DNA of 64,000 bases from Moelleriella libera RCEF 2490 (lineage: Eukaryota > Ascomycota > Sordariomycetes > Hypocreales > Clavicipitaceae): the NCBI GenBank assembly GCA_001636675.1, contig AZGY01000001.1:1769029-1833028 (forward strand), written 5' to 3'. The notes beneath the pieces are model-generated. The model was given only the letters and a program-made list of their open reading frames with translations. It searched no databases and had not been told where the DNA came from. Shown here piece after piece: positions 57,618 to 64,000 of the stretch. How positions within the stretch are numbered: the stretch's first letter is position 1; each line of letters opens with the position of its first letter. The translations under genes were made by a program, and so were the position numbers.

Positions 57618-58961
57618 TGCGTTGCATGCAACTTTCTCCCGGGCTACCGTGTCTTTCTAGTTCTGACCCCGTCTGTCTGCAGATTCTACGACGTCCAGCG
57701 AGGCCGCATCCTGTGCAACGGCAAGGACATCACCCACGTCAACGTATATGCCTACAGACGCCATCTGTCGCTGGTGGCCCAGGAAGCGACGCTTTTTCAA
57801 GGTATGAATCCATGGCGGACGAACGAAACCGGTGCTTGCTTTCCACCCCTAGCAGCGCGTCTTTTCTCCGTTGTTGTGTCGCCCACACTGCCACCAGTCT
57901 TTGTGTTGCTGCTTTCCCCCTTTTTCCCGTTTCCCCCCTTCCTCTTCTTCTATCCCAGATGGCCGGCCCCCTCTTTTCTTCTGCTTAGGTCGCAAATGGT
58001 CTTTTTTTTTTTCTTCCTTCTTCTCCTAATCGACGTGGATTTCGCTTTTATCCCAGATGGCTGGCCCCCCCTTTTCTTCTGCTCAAGTCGCAAATAGTTT
58101 TCTTTTCTTTTTTTTCTTTCTTCTCTTAATTTATATGAACTTCGCTTTTCTCTTCCCAGCATCTCTTAATTTCGCTAAGCCCGCTCTTTCTTTCCTGCGC
58201 ACTCCGAGCCGCCCTGTTATATCTGCAAAAACACTCACCACATTCTGACCATTGTCCACCAAGGAACCCTGCGCGAAAACATCCTCCTTGGCGTCGACGA
58301 CACCACCGTCACCGACGCCCAGCTCCACCAGGCCTGCCGAGACGCCTCCATCCACGACTTCATCGTCTCCCTGCCCGAGGGCTACAACACCGACATTGGC
58401 TCCCGCGGCGTCACGCTCTCGGGCGGCCAGAAGCAGCGCGTGGCCATTGCCCGCGCCCTCATCCGCCAGCCCGACGTGCTGCTCCTCGACGAGGCCACCA
58501 GCTCGCTCGACTCGGAGAGCGAGAAGCTCGTCCAGGCCGCCTTTGAGCGCGCCGGCAGGGGCCGCACCATGGTCGTCGTCGCCCATCGCCTGGCCACGGT
58601 GCAAAAGGCCGACGTCATCTTTGTGCTGGGCGAGGGCGGCAAGCTGCTTGAGCAGGGCAGCCACGTCGACTTGTTGAGGAGGAAGGGGCCGTATTGGCAG
58701 ATGGTGAGTTTTTTTTTTAGGTTTTTTTGCATTCGTCCTCGGTACCTTTTTTCCTCCCGACGTTTTTCTTTTTCTTGTTTCTTTCTCATTCCTTCGTCCT
58801 CCGTACCTTTTTTCCTCCCGAACATTTTCTTTTCTTGTTTCTCTCTCATTCGTTCTTCTGTTGCTGGTCATGCATCCGTCCAGCTCGGAGATGATGGAAT
58901 GACGATGCGTTTGTTGCTGACTGTGAGACGGCAGTGCCAAAGCCAGGCTTTGGACCGATGA
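53378..58961 (+). CDS. ABC transporter, B family (P-glycoprotein-like full transporter)
   Basis: An ATP-driven membrane exporter with TMD-NBD-TMD-NBD layout. Twelve coding exons: 53378-53464, 53553-53658, 53772-53868, 53939-53993, 54079-54414, 54479-54649, 54712-54806, 54876-55623, 55729-57581, 57683-57801, 58264-58703 and 58935-58961; the product is 1377 aa. The start MAERKTSSEPEPDQD leads to TFSDYLRVFSYASRWDF. NBD1 has A-loop FAYPGRP, Walker A GPSGSGKST (about 408), KLSGGQRQR, and MLILDEATSAID. A Lys/Ala/Glu-rich insertion of about 58 residues sits between Walker A and the Q-loop. The linker is Asp/His/Ala-rich. NBD2 has GASGCGKTS (about 1169), TLSGGQKQR and LLLDEATSSLD. Splicing to the last exon gives YWQMCQSQALDR. 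Intron 8 (105 bp) is in frame and could be read through. All catalytic motifs look intact. The substrate is unknown. Confidence 0.93.
57587..57620. repeat. (CTGC)n microsatellite in an ABC transporter intron
   Basis: About eight CTGC/CTGT units begin six bases after a GTATTG donor. Confidence 0.9.
57945..58130. repeat. Tandem duplication inside ABC transporter intron 10
   Basis: Two adjacent copies of about 90 bp each start TATCCCAGATGGCYGGCCCC. They continue CTTTTCTTCTGCTYARGTCG and end in a long T/C tract. A weaker third start follows near 58.13 kb. This makes the intron 462 bp. Confidence 0.8.
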
Positions 58962-59089
58962 GGGACAGTGGCAGGTGGGTTGGACTGTGTCAGTCATGGC
59001 ACGGACGTATTTGCACGTCCTTGGAGATTGGGCAACGAGCGCGACGAGGTCAGGACCGCGCGCTTCTCTCTCCGTGTAATTTTCTCTCC

Positions 59090-59185
59090 AGCGAGAACCT
59101 CTCTCCTCGGATGGATTATTCTTGTACAGACCTCTCTCCTCACATGGGGCTCTCCTTCTTGTACAGACCTTTCCTCCTCACTGAG
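59090..59185. repeat. Degenerate ~36-bp tandem repeat
   Basis: The core CTTGTACAGACCTCTCTCCT recurs at about 59121 and 59157. A separate copy lies at about 59594 on the far side of the RNase H relic. Confidence 0.65.
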
Positions 59186-59283
59186 ATTGCCTTTGCATAT
59201 TTCTCCTTTCATATAGACTTCTCGCCGCATACGGAGCATCACCCCTCAAATAGACCCCCTCTTCTCCCAAAAGGATTCACAGC

Positions 59284-59606
59284 ATGGTTTCCGGATTGAC
59301 TGCACCAAACGATATACTGGGTTGCCACATTTAAGAGCCGCAGCTCAATAACCCATCGGGCGTAAACTCCTTCGTGAGAAGTCCTGGTCAGAAACCAGGT
59401 TAGCGGCTTATAGTCAGTAAAGATAATAGACCGCTAAGGAGCCTCGAAGAAATATTTATGCTTTCTGTAAATTCAATAATAGCGCATAGCTCCCGCTTAT
59501 ACGTGCCATAGTTCCTCTGCGTCTTGGTGAATAGGAACAAGTCGTATAGCACTGGGTAGGACACCTTGTCTCGGACTTGTATAATCACACGCTTCTTGTA
59601 CAGACC
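59284..59606 (-). mobile_element. Ty3/gypsy retrotransposon relic (RNase H domain)
   Basis: The minus strand gives SYPVLYDLFLFTKTQRNYGT and YKRELCAIIEFT, the conserved RNase H start. It continues after a frameshift and an in-frame TAG with SIIFTDYKPLTWFLTRTSHE and YARWVIELRLLNVATQYIVW. These are hallmark blocks of the gypsy-type reverse transcriptase RNase H domain. No reverse transcriptase, integrase or LTRs are found on either side, so it is a short dead fragment. Confidence 0.85.
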
Positions 59607-59769
59607 CTTCGCCTCACACATGTGCTATCATATAGATCCTCTCTCGTAACTTGAATAAAGACGCCAAGACGCACAGAATCTACAGTCTTCTACCAAAAAA
59701 AAATATAAAAAAAAAAGCGTAATTTCTGAGTCATTACATGTTTCACCCGGTTCCGCCTTACCGTGTCTC

Positions 59770-61471
59770 TCATGTCTCGGCCTGCCAGAACTCGTCCAGC
59801 GCCGCCATGATGCTGTCCGGGTGCGTCATGACAAAGTCGTGACTCCCCGACACCACCCTCCAAAAGACATGCTCCCGGCCGCCGGCCAGCGGCAGGCCCT
59901 GCTGCTCGTAGTCCTTCTCGCTGATCAGCTCGTCCGTCTCGGCAAAGATGACGGCCGTCGTGCCGGGCGCGCGCCGGGCGAGCCCCCTCCACTGGTGGTG
60001 CTGGTTCGTCAGGGGCGCGTGGCGGATGCACGACATGAAGGCGGCCACGAAGCCGTCGTGGTGCAGCACCATCCAGCGCACGTAGTCGAGCACCCTCTTT
60101 TCGAGGGGCAACGTCGTCGTCGTCGTCGTCGTCGACGACGCCCCATCGCTGCTGCTGCTGCCGACGACCTCGGCGTCCAGCACCTCGGCGGCCTTGGTCT
60201 TGGGTATCTTTGTCTTTGTCTCTGCCGCTGCTGCTGCTTTGCTCGCAATCGGCCGCTGCAGCCGGCGCGCCGTCATGGCCGCCACCAGCCGCTCCGGCAC
60301 CACGCCGCTCGAGAAGACGAAGCGGCTCACGGGCCCAAAGGCCGCCGCGTCGATGAGGCCCGCCGGCGCCAGCAGCACCAGCGACGTGACGCGGTGCGGG
60401 AACGCGTTGGCAAAGGGCACCGCGATGCCGCCCCCGAGCGAGTAGCCCACGCAGCGGAACGCCGCCCAGTCGAGCGCCNNNNNNNNNNNNNNNNNNNNNN
60501 NNNNNNNNNNNNNNNNNNNNNNNNNNNNNNNNNNNNNNNNNNNNNNNNNNNNNNNNNNNNNNNNNNNNNNNNNNNNNNNNNNNNNNNNNNNNNNNNNNNN
60601 NNNNNNNNNNNNNNNNNNNNNNNNNNNNNNNNNNNNNNNNNNNNNNNNNNNNNNNNNNNNNNNNNNNNNNNNNNNNNNNNNNNNNNNNNNNNNNNNNNNN
60701 NNNNNNNNTCTTCTGGTTTGTGCCTCCGGCGGCCCTCCCGGGGGGCGCCTGCGGCGGGCTGGCCTCGCAAGCTCGAAGTTGCACCATGCATAAAAATCTT
60801 CAACCACTGGTGTATTGATCGAGCTTGCGAGGCCAGCCCGCCGCAGGCGACCCCGGTAGGGCCGCCGGAGGCATAACCACTCGCTTGCCTCTTTCCCCCC
60901 CTCCCCAACCCCGAGCCCTACTTGTTCGATCATCTTCTTTTTTCTTTTTCTCTTTTCTTTCTAATTTTTTCTTTCATATTTTTAAATTTTAGATTTTGTA
61001 CTTTGTACCCCTTCTCCCTCTCTTGTTGAAGAATTCGAACCCATCAAAGGGGGGAGGAGATGGGGAAACAGCAGCGCCCAGACTCCACTCAAAAGGAGAG
61101 AAGAAACGGAGAGAAAGAAAGAAAGAAAAACCTACAAATAACATCACCCGGCAGCCTCGCGCCACCAGGGCGTGCGCAATGCGTCCCAGCGTGATGCAGC
61201 TCGTGCTGATGCCGTGCACCAGCAGCACCTTGGTGCCCTCGCGCGGGCCAAACTCGTAGACGCGAATGGAGCCATACTAGAGGGTGTTGTTTCATCATGT
61301 AAGTATTCCACAGTCGTGGATTTTTCGTGTTGAGATTCATGGCATCCTACCCTGCCACCAACAAAGAGAAACCACTAGAGGGTACATCTCTCACCTACCC
61401 ACCCACACAGAGAGAGGGAGGGAGGGAGAGAGAGAGAGAAAGAAAAGAAAAGAGAGAAGAAAAAGAGAGAT

Positions 61472-61519
<48 letters not shown>

Positions 61520-61754
61520 TGAGCGAATGCTGTCCACGTACCGGCGTTACCACGTTCCGGCCCCCCGGAAACGACTCGGGCGTGTAAACGACATCGAGCG
61601 TCTTGTCCGGCGGGAGCCTGTCCAGCGGGCTGCGGAGGACGCGGGGCCGGGCCGGCCAGAGCGTCACCTTGGCGAGGACGATGAGCGAGGCTGTCGCGAC
61701 GGCGGCCGTGGTGGCTACCACAAGCGGTGACGGCCACTCAAAGGCCATGATCAT
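59770..61754 (-). CDS. Membrane-anchored alpha/beta hydrolase, interrupted by an assembly gap
   Basis: Exon 1 (61754-61542) encodes an N-terminal membrane anchor (VVATTAAVATASLIVLAKVT) and LDVVYTPESFPGG. Exon 2 (61276-61136) gives YGSIRVYEFGPREGTKVLLV, the oxyanion HG motif and GCRVMLF, which should be followed by DLFGRG. That next part is missing, lost in the 230-N gap. The last exon runs from the gap edge (60478) to TGA at 59770. It carries the nucleophile elbow GYSLGGG, LVLLAPAGLID, the acid region VIFAETDELIS and the His region VSGSHDFVMTHPDS. Start may be 61754 or 61748. A low-complexity Lys/Ala/Thr stretch sits in the lid. Two inverted copies of the GC-rich repeat lie between exon 2 and the gap, presumably intronic. 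Confidence 0.85.
60479..60708. other. Assembly gap, 230 N
   Basis: A run of N inside the hydrolase gene, 12 bp from a GC-rich repeat copy on its right side. Confidence 1.
60721..60777 (-). repeat. GC-rich ~57-bp dispersed repeat, copy h
   Basis: A minus-strand copy from TGCCTCCGGCGGCCCTCCCG to GGCCTCGCAAGCTCGAA. Confidence 0.9.
60819..60873 (+). repeat. GC-rich ~57-bp dispersed repeat, copy i
   Basis: A plus-strand copy from TCGAGCTTGCGAGGCCAGCC to GGGCCGCCGGAGGCA. With copy h it forms an inverted pair around a 41-bp AT-richer loop. Confidence 0.9.
61409..61521. repeat. GA/GT compound microsatellite in hydrolase intron 1
   Basis: GGGA/GAGA units, AAAAG units, about 12 GT units, then about 10 GA units. 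It makes up a large part of the 265-bp intron. Confidence 0.9.
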
Positions 61755-62716
61755 ACCCTGAACAAGAGCCCCGCGTGACTGGATGGAATGGTAGTGAGAT
61801 GAGCTGAGGTGAGGTGAGTTGGGACGAGATGAGATGAAATGAGAAGATGACGTCTGGCCGGTTTGGTCCAGTCAGTCAAGTCAAAGTCAGCCTTGCTGTG
61901 CTGGGTCAGCCTCCCCTCCGTCGGGCGGTTCGGGCCCCGGGGAGAGGGTGGAAGTGGGGGCGTCAGGGGCGTCGAGCTGCCAAGACGGGGGATCAGCTCT
62001 GGTGGGTCCACCGGGTAGAGCCTCCCTTGCTGGGCTAGTAGAGGAGGAGGAGGAGGAGGAGGAGGAGGAGGAGGAGAAGAAGAAGAAGAAGAAGAAGAAA
62101 AAGGAAAAGAAAAGGGAAAAAGGAAAAAGGAAAAAGGAAAATAAAAATAAAAATAAAAATAAAAATAAAAATAAAAATAAAAATAAAAATAAAAATAAAA
62201 ATAAAAATAAAAGAAAAGAAAAGAAAAGAAAAGAAAAGAAAAGAAAAGAAAAGAAAAGAAAAGAAAAAGGAAAAAAAGAAGGAAAAGGCCTTTTGCGTCA
62301 CGACAAAGCTTCACATTTCACCATCTGCGCATGCACCATGCAGCTTGCTTCCTTTTGCGATTACTTTCTGGGGGCTTACTCACAATCCGGTACAGCCGAC
62401 TCGCCACAGCCCTTCTGCACAGCTGCCCACCAACCGTCACTTCCTCCTCCAGCTCAGACGTACCAAGTACATGTCTGAACCTCTCAATCCAGCCACCAAT
62501 TTGACATCAATACCAATTTTGCCGCCATCAACATCAGATCAGATCAGTGCTCCCGCTCACCACCGCCATTCCGCCCAAGTTCCAGGTCACAATCTGGCAT
62601 GCCCCCGGGCCGCGCACCCACACGCACCCACAGACAGACAGACAGACAGACACTCTCGCCGGCGTCAACACGGAGCGCCAATCACTACTCCCTGGATGTT
62701 GACCCCCGCGTCAAGC
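61755..62716. other. Intergenic region with a microsatellite stack
   Basis: The hydrolase promoter side carries GATGA-type and TGAGR repeats at 61.78-61.85 kb, then a long stack of simple repeats (62040-62288). The rest is the 3' flank of the alpha-kinase gene, with a (GACA)n run near 62.63-62.65 kb. Confidence 0.6.
62040..62288. repeat. Stacked purine microsatellites: (GAG)n (AAG)n (AAAAAT)n (AAAAG)n
   Basis: Four simple repeats stand in immediate succession on the plus strand: about 10 GAG, 6 AAG, 12 AAAAAT-type 6-mers (AAATAA register) and 13 AAAAG units. Almost no pyrimidines occur for 250 bp except the T of the AAAAAT units. Confidence 0.9.
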
Positions 62717-63904
62717 TCAATGATCCAGAGACCTGTTGTTCGACATCGCGGTCGTGCCCCGGCGGCGGCGGATGATTTCGACCCCACGGGGCCGGGCCCA
62801 TCTTGGATCGCAATACCTGTTGCACCGATGGTGCGCGAAGAAAGTCTGGATCCCGTCCGGCCCGAGATCAGTCACGCCAAACCTGCCGTCGCGCGACAGG
62901 ACGACGGGATCAGTGAGGATGATCTCGCGCTCGCATACGCCGCCCTGCAGGTCGCACAGCAGACATACCCCGCCAGAGACGTGGTAGCTAAAGTGGCTGA
63001 GGGCCTGCATGGCCTCCCCCCACCCGGTCGAAACGTCGTTCCACCCGGAGTTGCTGTTGAACTTTTCGTAGCCCTCGATGAAGGGCTCGACAATGGATCT
63101 CATCGGGTCTCCTCTCTCATTGAAATGGTCCACCGCTTTCCACACTTCGGGCACGTTGATCTTGATTCGCTCGTCAATGAGGCCCGCATTGTTGAAGGCG
63201 TCGATGAAGGTTAAGGCTTTTGCACTAGTTCGGAGATCGACTTCGTACGGCTGAGCTGAGAAAACAGTGCCGCTCTTGAGTGTTTTACGGACGGCTTTTT
63301 GGCCCTTGGCCGGTCCGGAACGGTAAAACGTTTTGTAAACGAGGCGGAAACTACCTTCTGCGAATAGAACAGACCCTGCCACGAAATTGCCTTTGTTGAG
63401 TCTGCTGCCGTTGTAGGCCGCCGGGTTCTCCATCACACTCATGGTATCTGCGCGTAGTGCCAGGGAGCCCCCGCTAGACTCGCCGCGGTTGTCGCCCTGG
63501 GAAGAGCGCGGGACCCTTGCACGATTCGTGGAACGTGATTGACTCCATGTCTGACCAGCTGATCTGGAGCTTGCAGCCTGGGAAGAGTACGGAACCATTG
63601 CAAGATTCGTGGAACGGGATTGGTTTGATGCCTGACTAGTCGATCTAGAGCCTCCAGTCTGGCTCGAACGGTACGAGGCAGAAGAGGAAGGGCCCGTCAC
63701 GGTCCTGGTCGTCGACCTAGAGCTGCTAGTTTGGCCCGAAAGACGCGAGGATGAGGAGGAGCCGCCCGTCCTCGGACAGTCATTGTAGTTGTCGTCGTAT
63801 CTGTCGGCTGCGGATCGACCCGTGGCCCTCGAGGTCGACTGGGAACTCCCCGTATAGCTTGATCGATGTGACGCAGAAGAACTGCCCGCCCGGGGTGTAG
63901 ACAT
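62717..63904 (-). CDS. Alpha-type (MHCK/EF2K-like) atypical protein kinase
   Basis: Alpha-kinases phosphorylate Ser/Thr in helical targets and are unrelated in sequence to ordinary kinases. The uninterrupted frame from MSTPRAGSSS gives 395 aa. Residues 1-150 are a low-complexity Ser/Thr/Arg/Gln region with an approximate repeat (SQxxSRSTxxA.VPxSSQ, twice). The kinase domain begins near residue 175. The N-lobe has SFRLVYKTFYRSGP and KAVRKTLKSGTVF. The catalytic part is CLLCDLQGG, EREIILTDPVVLS and RFGVTDLGPDGIQTFFAHHR, followed by the CNRYC zinc-binding end. The frame stays open upstream to the window edge, with a CEPC motif, so the true start may lie outside and the gene may be 5'-incomplete. 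Confidence 0.88.
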   Translation of the reverse strand: MSTPRAGSSSASHRSSYTGSSQSTSRATGRSAADRYDDNYNDCPRTGGSSSSSRLSGQTSSSRSTTRTVTGPSSSASYRSSQTGGSRSTSQASNQSRSTNLAMVPYSSQAASSRSAGQTWSQSRSTNRARVPRSSQGDNRGESSGGSLALRADTMSVMENPAAYNGSRLNKGNFVAGSVLFAEGSFRLVYKTFYRSGPAKGQKAVRKTLKSGTVFSAQPYEVDLRTSAKALTFIDAFNNAGLIDERIKINVPEVWKAVDHFNERGDPMRSIVEPFIEGYEKFNSNSGWNDVSTGWGEAMQALSHFSYHVSGGVCLLCDLQGGVCEREIILTDPVVLSRDGRFGVTDLGPDGIQTFFAHHRCNRYCDPRWARPRGVEIIRRRRGTTAMSNNRSLDH

Positions 63905-64000
63905 TCTGGAAGGCCCATGGTCGCGGGTTCGGGTACAAGGTTCACACAGGGTCGCCGAAGTAGTCCTCGAGCTGCTGCTGGCGACGACGAATGGGTCTTC

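Larger units (their letters stand above)
58962..59769. other. Convergent 3' region with transposon relic
   Basis: Lies between the stops of the ABC transporter and the alpha/beta hydrolase. It holds a 36-bp degenerate repeat and a Ty3/gypsy RNase H fragment, both listed separately. Confidence 0.6.

Noticed and set aside
61020..61050. GGTTCGAATTC, a tRNA B-box-like match on the minus strand
   Set aside because: No cloverleaf arms or A box can be drawn around it, and it lies in a hydrolase intron. A GTTCGAAAC near 28770 was rejected for the same reason.
62035..62314. Phe/Ile- and Lys/Asn-rich frames of 80-190 codons
   Set aside because: They are translations of the stacked purine repeats, with no coding signature.

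Overview
The window is nuclear DNA of a filamentous ascomycete (Pezizomycotina). A Hypocreales-like Sordariomycete is plausible, but the genus cannot be named from the sequence. The evidence is: short GT-AG introns of 60-120 bp with CTRAC branch points, single-gene transcription units on both strands, GC-rich coding sequence with long AT/GA-rich intergenic tracts, and ascomycete families such as Nce102, a fungal PNGase A and a Mim2-like protein. All CDS spans below were built by hand from splice signals plus family conservation; each span covers first to last coding base including introns.

Layout. 1-2.6 kb: gene-poor, microsatellite-rich. 2.6-9.0 kb: housekeeping block with S-adenosylmethionine synthetase (-), GPN3-type GTPase (+), Apq12-like membrane protein (-) and a mitochondrial HMG-box protein (-). 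9.7-10.9 kb: a frameshifted ankyrin-repeat pseudogene that carries an out-of-place TB2/DP1/HVA22 (Yop1-like) exon. 11.4-18.8 kb: two secreted enzymes, a proteinase K-like subtilase (-) and a PNGase A-type glycoamidase (-), separated by 3.7 kb without genes. 22.7-27.9 kb: Nce102/MARVEL protein (+), Mim2-like mitochondrial protein (-), eIF2 beta (+). 28-31.6 kb: repeat-rich, with a 225-bp inverted-repeat element that has 5-bp target-site duplications, and degenerate tandem repeats. 31.7-38.4 kb: dihydrofolate reductase (+), Cbp3-type bc1 assembly chaperone (-), CaMK-type kinase (+) and an unrecognised 400-aa protein (-). 38.4-47 kb: gene-poor, with one broken helical-repeat (TPR-like) gene. 47.1-64 kb: class 3 lipase (-) with a GC-AG intron, a small cysteine-rich secreted protein (+), a full-length ABCB transporter (+, 12 exons), a Ty3/gypsy RNase H relic, an alpha/beta hydrolase interrupted by an assembly gap (-), and an alpha-kinase (-) at the right edge.

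The genes do not form one pathway or a recognisable biosynthetic cluster. They are mostly independent housekeeping genes mixed with secreted hydrolases. Two features stand out. One is a GC-rich ~57-bp dispersed repeat family present in about eight or nine copies, often as inverted pairs and touching both assembly gaps. The other is the HVA22 exon, still flanked by working-looking splice signals, embedded in a dead ankyrin gene.
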